Assembly: GCF_016905005.1 (NCBI RefSeq)
Contig: NZ_JADIKC010000003.1
Location: 372,001-436,000, forward strand
Length of the DNA stretch: 64,000 nucleotides
Source: Dyella kyungheensis
GTDB taxonomy: Bacteria; Pseudomonadota; Gammaproteobacteria; Xanthomonadales; Rhodanobacteraceae
Direction: 5' to 3'
Part shown: piece by piece, positions 36,826-45,177 of the stretch
Numbering within the stretch: position 1 is the first letter of the stretch
Layout of the letters: every line of letters starts with the position of its first letter
Position numbers and translations under genes: made by a program
The notes under the pieces: model-generated
Told to the model about the DNA's origin: nothing
Databases searched by the model: none
Seen by the model: the letters and a program-made list of their open reading frames with translations, nothing else

Positions 36826-37587
36826 TTACTTCGGCTGCAACCGCACCGCGCCATCGAGGCGGATCGTCTCGCCATTGATGTAACGGTTGCCGAGGATGAA
36901 GGCCACGGTGCTGGCGAATTCGTCCGGCTTGCCCAGGCGCGACGGGAACGGGATCGAGGCCGACAGCGATTCCTGCACCTGCGGCGGCATGCCGTCGACC
37001 ATCGGCGTCCAGAAGATGCCCGGGGCAATGGTGGCCACGCGGATGCCGAAGCGCGACAGTTCGCGCGCCATCGGCAGCGTCATGCCGACCACGCCGCCCT
37101 TGGAGGCCGAGTACGCGGCCTGGCCGATCTGGCCTTCGAACGCAGCCACCGATGCGGTGTTGATGATCACGCCGCGTTCGCCGTCTTCGCCGGTGTCGTT
37201 GTTCTGCATCAGCGAGGCGCCGGCCTTGGCGACGTTGAAGCTGCCCACCAGGTTCACCATCACCGTGGTGGCGAAGGTGTTGAGCGGCATCGGGCCATCC
37301 TTGCCGAGCATGCGGCCCGCGCCCAGGATGCCGGCGCAATTCACCACCACGTTCAAGCCGCCCATCGCTTCGCGCGCGGCGGCAACGTTGGCGGACACGC
37401 CTTCCTCCGAGGTGACGTCGGTACGGAAGAAATGGCCCTTCAGCGCCTTGGCCGCTTCCTGGCCTTTTTCCTCGTTGACGTCGAACAGTGCCACCGTGCC
37501 GCCGTTGGCCACCAGATGCTGGGCCACCGCGTGGCCGAGACCGGAGGCGCCGCCGGTGATGATCGCCTTGACCTGATTGAGCTGCAT
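36826..37587 (-). CDS. SDR oxidoreductase, 3-hydroxyacyl-CoA dehydrogenase type (HSD10-like)
   Basis: The 253-residue short-chain dehydrogenase has TGGASGLGHA (NAD loop), NCAGILGAG and the catalytic Ser/Tyr/Lys (INTASVAAFEGQ, AAYSASKGG). The C-terminal GNRYINGETIRLDGA and the long insertion resemble type-2 3-hydroxyacyl-CoA dehydrogenase/HSD17B10, used in isoleucine and fatty-acid oxidation. ATG 37587. Specificity is inferred from similarity. Confidence 0.85.
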   Translation of the reverse strand: MQLNQVKAIITGGASGLGHAVAQHLVANGGTVALFDVNEEKGQEAAKALKGHFFRTDVTSEEGVSANVAAAREAMGGLNVVVNCAGILGAGRMLGKDGPMPLNTFATTVMVNLVGSFNVAKAGASLMQNNDTGEDGERGVIINTASVAAFEGQIGQAAYSASKGGVVGMTLPMARELSRFGIRVATIAPGIFWTPMVDGMPPQVQESLSASIPFPSRLGKPDEFASTVAFILGNRYINGETIRLDGAVRLQPK

Positions 37588-37654
37588 GGAACGTCCTCGG
37601 TAATGCCAAAAAGGGAATGGTAGCCGAGGAGGGGGCCGTGCCGCCCGTGACCCT

Positions 37655-37732
37655 GTGGGAGCGCACTTGTGCGCGACAGTCCCGAAGCGAGGTACACCGG
37701 ATCTCCGCGGTCGCGCACAAGTGCGCTCCCAC
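37655..37732. repeat. REP/BIME-like paired palindrome, copy 5 (TT-loop type)
   Basis: Arms at 37655-37677 and 37710-37732 are perfect 23-base complements with the TT loop in both arms and GTGG feet. It lies between the SDR and GNAT genes. Confidence 0.85.
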
Positions 37733-37747
37733 AAGTGTCGGGCCTGC

Positions 37748-38323
37748 TCAGGAATTGGCGCGCTGCAGCAACGCTGCCCAGCCAGCAGTCTCGCGCAGTT
37801 CGGCGAACGGGATAACGCGCTGCGGCGGGTTTTCCGGCTGCTGCAACTCCAGCTGCCACACGCCCACATCCCACCAGGCATCGAGCTTGTAACCCGAGCT
37901 GCGCCACACGCCGGCCGGCGTGAAGCCCATCGTCTCGTGCATGGTCACGCTGCTCTGGCCGGGCAGGGTGATCACGCCCACGGCCTGGTTGATGCCCTGC
38001 AGACGCATCGCGTCGAGCAGCGTGCCGTAGAGCTTGCGGGCAATGCCGCGACGGCGGGCCTCGGCGTGCACGTAGATGGACGTCTCCGCGATCCAGTCGT
38101 AGGCGGCGCGTTCGCGGAAGCGGCTGGCGTAGGCATAGGCCAGCACGCGGCCCTGCTCTTCCCAGACGATCCACGGGTAATGGCGAAGGCGGGTGAGGAT
38201 GCGCTCGCGCATGGCCTCCGCGCCGGGGAGTTCGGTCTCGAAGGTTTCCACCCCGCGGAGTACCGATGGCGTGTAGATGTCGTGGACGGCTGCCGCGTCA
38301 TCGGCGTGGGCAATACGGATCAT
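37748..38323 (-). CDS. GNAT acetyltransferase, phosphinothricin-acetyltransferase-like
   Basis: The 191-residue GNAT has AETSIYVHAEARRRGIARKLY (acetyl-CoA loop RRRGIA) and SSVTMHETMGFTPAGVW, the arrangement of PAT/YncA-type N-acyltransferases acting on amino acids or their analogues. ATG 38323. The substrate is not determinable. It is followed by two unrelated small genes on the same strand. Confidence 0.85.
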   Translation of the reverse strand: MIRIAHADDAAAVHDIYTPSVLRGVETFETELPGAEAMRERILTRLRHYPWIVWEEQGRVLAYAYASRFRERAAYDWIAETSIYVHAEARRRGIARKLYGTLLDAMRLQGINQAVGVITLPGQSSVTMHETMGFTPAGVWRSSGYKLDAWWDVGVWQLELQQPENPPQRVIPFAELRETAGWAALLQRANS

Positions 38324-38396
38324 GCGGAGTCTTTCTCTTTGCGGGTGCGGCGTGGGTGGAATCGGTATTTACGGAACGGCGGTTAGCGTGGCGCTT

Positions 38397-38996
38397 TCAG
38401 CATGACTCGTACTTCCAGTTGCGCCGCTTGCCTTCGGCCAGCCACTCCAATGTGCTCGCGATGCGCTTCTGCCGCGTGGCGTCGGTCTTTGCTTCAACGA
38501 TCCATTCGACGTAGTCGCGTTGCGCGCTGGGCGGAAAACCCTCGTACGTCTTGCGAGCGGCCGCGTGTTTCTTCATGGCCAGCAATGCAGCGAGATCGTC
38601 CGGCAGCGTTGGCGCGGGCTTGGGAGTTGCCTTGGCACGGGAAACGCGCACCTCGGATTCGTTCAACGCCTTGGCCTTGCGGATCAGCGCGATCAGCGTC
38701 TTCTTCGCCGGCAGGTCTTTCAGCGAAGTGAGCTTGCCGAACTGCCCCATGCCGTCCGCCCGATCGCTGCCCGTCACTTCCTTGTGCCGCCAGAAACCGA
38801 ACGCGCAATGCTGCTTGAACGCGGCCATCTGGCACATCGGCGAACCGTTGTGGCTGAAGAACGGCATGCTCCATTTGATGCCTTCCTCCACCTCCGGGCA
38901 GGCCTCGTGCACCAGGTCGCGCAGGTGTTCGAGGATCGGTTGGGCGAACGGCGCCGCTTCGAGGATATAGGCGTCTACGCGATGATCATGGGCCAT
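38397..38996 (-). CDS. YdeI/DUF1801-family protein
   Basis: The 199-residue protein has an N-terminal DUF1801 (YdhG-like) domain (CPEVEEGIKWSMPFFSHNG, CAFGFWRHKE) and a C-terminal OmdA-like helical region (YEGFPPSAQRDYVEWIVEAKTDATRQKRI in parts). These are found together in YdeI-type proteins of unknown biochemical role. ATG 38996, 9 bases before the GNAT stop codon, so it may be in the same transcript. Confidence 0.85.
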   Translation of the reverse strand: MAHDHRVDAYILEAAPFAQPILEHLRDLVHEACPEVEEGIKWSMPFFSHNGSPMCQMAAFKQHCAFGFWRHKEVTGSDRADGMGQFGKLTSLKDLPAKKTLIALIRKAKALNESEVRVSRAKATPKPAPTLPDDLAALLAMKKHAAARKTYEGFPPSAQRDYVEWIVEAKTDATRQKRIASTLEWLAEGKRRNWKYESC

Positions 38997-39005
38997 GACG
39001 TACTC

Positions 39006-39491
39006 CTACAGGTCGCGCAAATAGAACTGGTCGCAGCTGAAGTGTCCGGTGCCGCCCATTGGTGCGCAGATCGTGCGGAAGCCGTGGCGGCGATACAGCG
39101 CCTGGGCCGCATCCATGCCGGTGAGCGTTTCCAGGTAGCAGCGATGGAAGCCGTGTTCGCGGGCTGCATCGAGGCAGCGCAGCATCATCGCGCTGCCGGC
39201 ACCGATGCCGCGCGCTTCGGGCAGGAAGTACATCTTGCGCAGCTCGCAGACGTCCGCTTCGCCGCCATCGAGCGGTGCGATGCCGCCGCCGCCGATCACC
39301 TTGCCGTCGCGTTCCACCACGAAGTACGCGCTGCGCGGGCGGGCATAGGCTTCGTGCATGGCGCCTACTTCGGTGTCGTGAATGGCGAAGCCCGGACCAT
39401 CGGCGCCGAACTCCGGCATCACGGTGCGGATGATGTTGGCGACGGCGGCGTTGTCGCGCGCTTCGATGGGTCGGATCTGGAAGTCGGTCAT
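39006..39491 (-). CDS. GNAT N-acetyltransferase
   Basis: The 161-residue GNAT has CELRKMYFLPEARGIGAGSAM (acetyl-CoA loop RGIGAG) and HRCYLETLTGMDAAQALYRRHGF in parts. The start ATG overlaps the stop of the upstream amidohydrolase gene by 4 bases. No substrate can be assigned. Confidence 0.88.
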   Translation of the reverse strand: MTDFQIRPIEARDNAAVANIIRTVMPEFGADGPGFAIHDTEVGAMHEAYARPRSAYFVVERDGKVIGGGGIAPLDGGEADVCELRKMYFLPEARGIGAGSAMMLRCLDAAREHGFHRCYLETLTGMDAAQALYRRHGFRTICAPMGGTGHFSCDQFYLRDL

Positions 39492-40807
39492 GGCGTGGCT
39501 TGTGGTGTGCGGTAAACGGTGCCGTCCTTCATGACGAAGACGGGGTGCTGGAGATCGTCGATATGCGTGCTGGGATCGCCGGTGAAAGCGGCAAGATCGG
39601 CACGCAGGTTGGGAGCAATGCGTCCAAACTTGTCCTGCTGGCGCAGGATGCGCGCGGCGACATTGGTGGCGGCATGCAATGCCTGCGGCGGCGTCATGCC
39701 GTCGCGCACCATGTTGGCGGGTTCGCGCCAGTTGTCGCCATGGGTGAACACGCCCACGTCGCTGCCGTTGCCGATGGTGACGCCGAGTTTCAACGCGGTG
39801 CGAAACGCGCGCTCGGCTTCCTTCATGCGCGCCGTAGGTTCGCTTTGTCCTGGCACGTAATGCTCGAAATACTGCGCGGTGGCTTCCACCGCGGTGAGCG
39901 TGGGTTCGTACGCCGTGCCGTGTTGCTTGAGCAGGCGGAACGTCGCCTCGCTGGCGCCGTAGCCATGCTCGATGCTGTCCACGCCCGCTTCCACGGCCAG
40001 GCGTACGCCTTCGTCGCTGGAGGCGTGTGCAGCGACCGGACGACCCGAGAGATGCGCGGTATCCACGATGGCCTTCATCTCGGCCAGCGACAGCGTGGGC
40101 TGCGTGCTGCCATCGGCGCCCACGCGGTAGTCGGCGTAGAGCTTGATCCAGTCGGCGCCGTGGCCGGCCTGTTCGCGGGTGGCGCGGATGGCTTCGTCCA
40201 CGCCGCTGATTTCCTGCGCGCCGCCGGGCAGGTCGAGGTCGGGGCGAAAGCCGCGCGGGCCAGGGCCGTAACTATCGGTTGCCACGATGGCACGCGTGGC
40301 CACGAACATGCGCGGACCTGGAATCATGCCTTCGTCGATGGCGCGCTTGATCGATACATCGGCAAAACCGGCACCTTCGGTACCCAGGTCGCGCAGCGTG
40401 GTGAAGCCCGCCATCAGCGTGGCGCGTGCATGGGCGGCGGCTTCGAGCGTGCGGTAGTCCTGCGGCTCCTTCAGCACCTGGTCGTTCCACAACGTCTCGT
40501 TGTACGGGTGCAGGAATAGGTGCGAGTGCAGGTCGATCAGTCCGGGCGTGAGCGTAGTGCCGGGCAGGGCGATGCGTTGGGCGTTGGCCGGCGCCTTCAC
40601 GGTGTCCACCGGGCCTACGGCGGCGATGACGCCGTCATGCACCAGCACCGCCCAGCCCGTGTGCGCGGCATCGCCGTCGGCCGTCCATACGCGATCGGGT
40701 ACCAGCAGCACATCGCCCTTGGGTGGCGCGGCGGTCGTTGCCATGGCACTGCCCATGGCCATGGCCGTCAGCAGGCCGATCCAACCGTAACGCTGTTTCC
40801 ACCGCAT
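39488..40807 (-). CDS. exported amidohydrolase (prolidase/imidazolonepropionase-like)
   Basis: The 439-residue protein has a signal peptide (about 1-26, MAMGSAMATTAAP region) and an amidohydrolase barrel. It has LIDLHSHLF (metal pair), WIKLYADY (bridging lysine), AAHASS and SIEHG (metal His) and NGSDVGVF (metal Asp). Periplasmic homologues include Xaa-Pro dipeptidase-type and organophosphate-acting enzymes. A dipeptide or acyl-amino-acid substrate is plausible. It overlaps the GNAT gene downstream by 4 bases. Confidence 0.83.
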   Translation of the reverse strand: MRWKQRYGWIGLLTAMAMGSAMATTAAPPKGDVLLVPDRVWTADGDAAHTGWAVLVHDGVIAAVGPVDTVKAPANAQRIALPGTTLTPGLIDLHSHLFLHPYNETLWNDQVLKEPQDYRTLEAAAHARATLMAGFTTLRDLGTEGAGFADVSIKRAIDEGMIPGPRMFVATRAIVATDSYGPGPRGFRPDLDLPGGAQEISGVDEAIRATREQAGHGADWIKLYADYRVGADGSTQPTLSLAEMKAIVDTAHLSGRPVAAHASSDEGVRLAVEAGVDSIEHGYGASEATFRLLKQHGTAYEPTLTAVEATAQYFEHYVPGQSEPTARMKEAERAFRTALKLGVTIGNGSDVGVFTHGDNWREPANMVRDGMTPPQALHAATNVAARILRQQDKFGRIAPNLRADLAAFTGDPSTHIDDLQHPVFVMKDGTVYRTPQATP

Positions 40808-40872
40808 TGCTCGCTCCCGCCATCGCTCCCGCCGATTCTAGCGAGGCTCGGCCCCGGGCCGCGAGACCGCGG

Positions 40873-41247
40873 TCAAGGGGCAGGGCGGGCCGTGCCGGCG
40901 AGTTGCTGGGCGCAGGCGCCTTCGGCGGTCGGCGCCGAGGTGACGCAGCTGGCGAAATCGTCGGGAAGGCGTGTCAACAACAACGTATCGCCCTGACGCA
41001 TGGTGAACACCGTGATCGGCGGTTCGCAGCCGACGTGGCTGGTGCTGCACGAGCCCGGCAGCACGGTGAAGTGGCACAGGCCGCTCTGGCTGCGCAGGCA
41101 GCGGAACGTGGCCAACTCGCCGGAGATCTGGATCTTGCTGTAGATCAGGTCGATCCCGTGGGCCAGTTCGTGGGTGACGACGGTCCGCGTGGGTTCGAGG
41201 CCGGTGACGGATAACAGCAGGTGGAACAAAAGGATCAGCTTGTCCAT
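40873..41247 (-). CDS. small Cys-rich protein with HExxH motif, next to the LytTR system
   Basis: The 124-residue protein is not recognised. It has a hydrophobic N terminus (MDKLILLFHLLLSV), then VVTHELAHGIDL, which contains HELAH, a HExxH zinc-protease-like motif. A beta-rich region with six of its seven cysteines (LRSQSGLCHF, GSCSTSHVGC) follows. ATG 41247 has a good AGAGGT ribosome site. It is 40 bases downstream of the LytTR regulator stop on the same strand. Whether HELAH is functional is open. Confidence 0.65.
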   Translation of the reverse strand: MDKLILLFHLLLSVTGLEPTRTVVTHELAHGIDLIYSKIQISGELATFRCLRSQSGLCHFTVLPGSCSTSHVGCEPPITVFTMRQGDTLLLTRLPDDFASCVTSAPTAEGACAQQLAGTARPAP

Positions 41248-41287
41248 GGTGACCTCTTGTGACGCTCGCAGGGGAGGGGTTCGACGC

Positions 41288-42052
41288 TTACATGTTCCGG
41301 AACAGCGTCATGAAGGGTTGGCTCACCACCAGCGTTTCGGGCCGTTGCTTGAGTCGCAGCGTGCCCTTGCCGGTATCGTCGCGAACGATCGAGGCCACCG
41401 CGCGCAGGTTGACGATAGTGGAACGGTGAATCTGCTTGAACACGTTCGGGTCGAGCATTGCCGCCAGTTCGCGGATCGGTTTGCGCAGCAGCGCTTCGCC
41501 GTCGGCCGTCATGGCGACGGTGTATTTGCTGTCGGCGCGGAAATAGGCGACGTCGTCCACCATGATCAGCCGCGTCTCGCGTCCGGTGCTGGCGGTGATC
41601 CAGGTCAGCGGTTCGCTGCGCGAGCCGGGCTGCAGCATCACTTCGCGCAGCAACTGGGACAATGCGGCGGCATCGGCGCCACGCGGCGTGGCACGCGTCA
41701 GCAGGCGCTGCATGGTGGCGGTGAGGCGCGCTTCGGTGATGGGCTTGAGCAGGTAATCGACCGCGCCCTTCTCGAACGCATCGATGGCGTACTGGTCGTA
41801 GGCGGTGGTGAACACCACCTGCGTCTCCGGGCTGGCCTCGGTGGCGGCCTCGGCGACTTCCAGGCCGCTGAGGCCCGGCATGCGGATATCGAGAAAGGCG
41901 ATGTCGGGACGATGTTCGCCGATCGCTTCGAGTGCGCTCGCACCGTCGTCGCATTCGGCAACGACGTCCAGCTCCGGCCAGACCCGCGCCAGCAGATCGC
42001 GCAGCGCCGTGCGCAGCAGGGTTTCGTCTTCGGCGATGATGGCAGTGGTCAC
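41288..42052 (-). CDS. LytTR-type response regulator
   Basis: The 254-residue regulator has a receiver domain (1-120) with acidic E9/D10, phospho-acceptor D55 in FLDIRMPG, and K in LLKPI. A LytTR DNA-binding domain (about 150-250) has YFRADSKYT and FKQIHRSTIVNL. It is co-translated with the sensor kinase upstream (ATGA overlap). LytTR systems usually control envelope, peptide or competence functions. The target here is unknown, and the small HExxH gene downstream is a candidate. Confidence 0.93.
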   Translation of the reverse strand: MTTAIIAEDETLLRTALRDLLARVWPELDVVAECDDGASALEAIGEHRPDIAFLDIRMPGLSGLEVAEAATEASPETQVVFTTAYDQYAIDAFEKGAVDYLLKPITEARLTATMQRLLTRATPRGADAAALSQLLREVMLQPGSRSEPLTWITASTGRETRLIMVDDVAYFRADSKYTVAMTADGEALLRKPIRELAAMLDPNVFKQIHRSTIVNLRAVASIVRDDTGKGTLRLKQRPETLVVSQPFMTLFRNM

Positions 42053-43305
42053 GACACGTTTTCCGTGGACTCGCTTCGTAGCGGAATGGTGATGGTGGCG
42101 GCGACGCCTTCCGGTGCATTGCTCACCACCGACAGCGAAGCCTCGGCGCCGTAGATCAGGCGCAGCCGTTCGCGCACGTTCTTCAGGCCGATGCCGGTGC
42201 CGCCGCTGGCGTCATTGAAGCCGCGGCCGTCGTCGGCCACCGTGATGGACACGGTGTCGCCGTCGCGGCGCGCGAGGATCCACACGGTGCCGCCGCCGGG
42301 CTTGGGTTCGAGGCCGTGCTTGATCGCATTCTCCACCAGCGTCTGCAGCATCATCGGCGGCATGGCGATGGCGCGCAATGCGTCGGGCACATCGATCTGC
42401 AGCGAGAGGCGCGGCCCCATGCGCAGGCGCATGATCTCCAGATAGGCGCGGGTACGTTCCAGCTCATCACCGAGCAGCGACAGCGCATCGTCGCGTTGCG
42501 GCAGCGAATGGCGCAGGTAATGGATCAGATGCCCGAGCATGTGATCGGCCTGCAGCGGATCGGTGCGCGTGAGGTACTGGGCGCTGGCCAGCGTGTTGTA
42601 GAGAAAGTGCGGCTCGACCTGCGCATGCAGCAGGTTCAGGCGTGCCACGGTGCGTTCCTTTTCGTTCTCCGTCTGGGCTGCGCGACGCTGTTCCTGCCGG
42701 CGCTTCTCGGCGATGCGGCGGGTCACGGCGCGCGTGATGGCCTCGGCGTTCTCCAGATTGGTACCGTCGTCGACGCGGAACCAGTCGGTCCAGGCGCCGG
42801 CTTCCGGCTCGCAGATCAAGGTGACGCTGCCCGAACCTTCGCGCGGCGTGACCGTGGCGAAGATCTGGTTGCGCACATGGCCGAACCACAGCGACGGATC
42901 GAGACGCTCGAACGGATTGGTTCCATAGGACTTGGGGCGCTGCACCTTGGCGCGGATCTGCAGGCTGTCGCGTGCGCTTTCCACGTCCTCGCTGCGCGGC
43001 AGTTCGCGGATGGCGGCATCGAGCAGGTCGAACGCTTCGCCGGCTTCCAGCGGAATCTCGATCTGCCGGCGCTGGCGGTTGCCCATGGTGCTGTCGTCGA
43101 GATGCCCGGCGATCAGGCGCACGCGGCGCAGATGGGTCACCGCACTGGTCACCACCATCATCAGGATGAGGAAGATGATCAGCGCGAAGGTCGGGCCGGT
43201 TTCCTTGTAGCGCAGCGGCGGGCTGTTGGCGATGAACAGGGCCATGAACAGCAGCATGAAGAACCAGAACACGATCAGGCGGACTACGAAGAACACGCTC
43301 TTCAT
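42049..43305 (-). CDS. LytS/YehU-type membrane sensor histidine kinase
   Basis: The 418-residue kinase has two N-terminal membrane helices (about 5-27 and 38-57) and a linker region. The His_kinase domain has H233 in QVEPHFLYNTLAS, and a HATPase domain carries NAIKHGL, DDGRGF and GTGIGLKNVRERL. The short periplasmic loop suggests membrane or small-ligand sensing. ATG 43305 (MKSVFFVVRLIVF) is preferred because the longer frame upstream is antisense to the HMG-CoA-lyase gap. It pairs with the LytTR regulator. Confidence 0.92.
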   Translation of the reverse strand: MKSVFFVVRLIVFWFFMLLFMALFIANSPPLRYKETGPTFALIIFLILMMVVTSAVTHLRRVRLIAGHLDDSTMGNRQRRQIEIPLEAGEAFDLLDAAIRELPRSEDVESARDSLQIRAKVQRPKSYGTNPFERLDPSLWFGHVRNQIFATVTPREGSGSVTLICEPEAGAWTDWFRVDDGTNLENAEAITRAVTRRIAEKRRQEQRRAAQTENEKERTVARLNLLHAQVEPHFLYNTLASAQYLTRTDPLQADHMLGHLIHYLRHSLPQRDDALSLLGDELERTRAYLEIMRLRMGPRLSLQIDVPDALRAIAMPPMMLQTLVENAIKHGLEPKPGGGTVWILARRDGDTVSITVADDGRGFNDASGGTGIGLKNVRERLRLIYGAEASLSVVSNAPEGVAATITIPLRSESTENVS

Positions 43306-43447
43306 CACGACGTCCTTGAATGGGATGCGTCGGAGAATACCTAGCCGCTTTGCCGCTGGCGCGCGGTTTTCGACGAAACCGGCCGTGGGGCGACGAAACG
43401 GCCCCGGCCGAGGACGAAAAGAGCGCGCGCCGGCCCCGTGCGGGCCC

Positions 43448-44344
43448 TTAGGCCGCGGTGAGCGCCCGGGTGACGCGGCTCGCCGTTTCCTTGTGCAACT
43501 GGCCGGCCAGCCAGGCGCCGGTGGCCACCAGCATGTCCAGCGCGATGCCGGTTTCCATGCCCAGGCCGTGCAGCATGTAGACCACGTCTTCGCTGGCCAC
43601 GTTGCCGGTGGCGCCCTTGGCATACGGGCAGCCGCCGGTGCCGGACACCGCGCTGTCGACCACGCGCACGCCTTCTTCCAGGCAGGCGAGGATATTGGCC
43701 AGCGCCTGGCCGTAGGTATCGTGGAAGTGCACGGCGAGCGCCGCGATGGGCACTTCCTGCGCCACCGCCTTCAGCATGGCGCGCGCCTTGGCCGGCGTGC
43801 CGACGCCGATGGTGTCGCCCAGCGAGACCTCGTAGCAGCCCACCTCGTGCAGACGGCGCGCCACGCGCACCACGTCGCTGACCGGCACCTCACCCTGATA
43901 CGGGCAGCCCAGCACGGTGGAGACATAGCCGCGCACCTTCACGCCGTCGGCCTTGGCGCGTTGCATCACCGGCAGGAAGCGTTCGATCGATTCGTCGATC
44001 GAGGCGTTGATGTTCTTGCGGTTGAACGCTTCGGATGCGGCCGTGAACACGGCGATCTCGCCGACGCCCACGGCGCGGGCGCGTTCGTAGCCTTGCTCGT
44101 TGGGCACCAGCACCGGATAGCTCACGCCGGGCACCTTGCGGATGCCCTGGAACACTTCGGCGGCATCGGCCAGTTGCGGTACCCATTTGGGGCTCACGAA
44201 GCTGGTCGCTTCGATGGTCTTCAGGCCGGTGCCGGAGAGGCGATCGATCAAGGCGATCTTCACGTCGGCGGGCAGCAGGGTTTTCTCGTTCTGCAGGCCG
44301 TCGCGTGCACCGACTTCGACAATGCGGACATGGTTCGTGCTCAT
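43448..44344 (-). CDS. mvaB: hydroxymethylglutaryl-CoA lyase
   Basis: The 298-residue HMGL-family TIM barrel has VEVGARDGLQNEK, the AVHFHDTYGQ metal motif and SGTGGCPYAKGATGN (active-site Cys loop). It splits HMG-CoA to acetoacetate and acetyl-CoA, the last step of leucine breakdown. ATG 44344 (MSTNHVRIVEVG) is preferred over an ATG 12 bases upstream. It is near mccA and liuC on the same strand, with unrelated small genes between. Confidence 0.93.
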   Translation of the reverse strand: MSTNHVRIVEVGARDGLQNEKTLLPADVKIALIDRLSGTGLKTIEATSFVSPKWVPQLADAAEVFQGIRKVPGVSYPVLVPNEQGYERARAVGVGEIAVFTAASEAFNRKNINASIDESIERFLPVMQRAKADGVKVRGYVSTVLGCPYQGEVPVSDVVRVARRLHEVGCYEVSLGDTIGVGTPAKARAMLKAVAQEVPIAALAVHFHDTYGQALANILACLEEGVRVVDSAVSGTGGCPYAKGATGNVASEDVVYMLHGLGMETGIALDMLVATGAWLAGQLHKETASRVTRALTAA

Positions 44345-44381
44345 GCCGATCAGCATAGCGCGTTGGCGCCCGGACGGCGCA

Positions 44382-45092
44382 TCACTGCGGCAACCGCTCG
44401 GGATGGAACGACTGGATGAAGGGCAGGTACAGCGCCTGCGCCTGCGGCGTGGTCAGGCCGGTCACGGCACTGCCATGCTCGACGGCATGCAGCGTGACGA
44501 CCTGGCGATCGTTGAACAGCGCCACCGCTTCGGCAGGCCCACGCTCGGTCTGCGCGCTGACGTAGATGACGAACGAAGCCGACGTGGAGGTGGGCACCAG
44601 CACGGGTGCATACGCTGGGCCGCCAAGGGTGCCCAGGGATTCGGCATTGGTCCGCATCGGATCGGCCATGCGGGTCAGCATCTCGATCGAAGAGCGCGTC
44701 ACCGAGCGTTGCATGTCGCGCGTGCGGCGATTGAGGTCTTCCGCGCCTGCGGACGCACCGGTGTCGGCGGGACGGGTATCGGTGATGGAGATTTCGACCT
44801 GTTTGCCACCGTCCTGGCCGTAGACCGCGCGAAAGCTGGCAGGCGTGCAATCCCACAAGCGAAAGGGCAGGCCGGCCATGGTGTCCCTGGGAGGCATGGC
44901 CTGCGCGAGTGGATGGTCTGCGCACCTGGCCGTGGATGCGGCATCGTCACGGGCCTGTTGCGCGGCATCCGGCGGTGCATGTTCGACGCTCGCGGCCTCG
45001 TTGCCTTCGTGCTTGCCGCAGGCAGCCAGCAAGGGGAAGGCGACGAACGCGAGCAGGATCGCCGGTCGTCTTCCACGAAAATGCGTGAGCAT
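44382..45092 (-). CDS. hypothetical lipoprotein
   Basis: The 236-residue protein has a lipobox LLAAC (C25) followed by an acidic Ala/Glu/Asp linker, then a domain with DTMAGLPFRLWDCTPASFRAVYG and a C-terminal helix. I do not recognise the family. It lies between mccA and HMG-CoA lyase on the same strand. ATG 45092 is chosen because it starts the signal sequence. Confidence 0.75.
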   Translation of the reverse strand: MLTHFRGRRPAILLAFVAFPLLAACGKHEGNEAASVEHAPPDAAQQARDDAASTARCADHPLAQAMPPRDTMAGLPFRLWDCTPASFRAVYGQDGGKQVEISITDTRPADTGASAGAEDLNRRTRDMQRSVTRSSIEMLTRMADPMRTNAESLGTLGGPAYAPVLVPTSTSASFVIYVSAQTERGPAEAVALFNDRQVVTLHAVEHGSAVTGLTTPQAQALYLPFIQSFHPERLPQ

Positions 45093-45177
45093 GGATTCTC
45101 CCCGGACCCGGGCAGCGGCCCGGGTGACGGGGCAAGCGTCGGGATTGCGCTGTCGAGACGGCGTCAATCCAGGCTTT

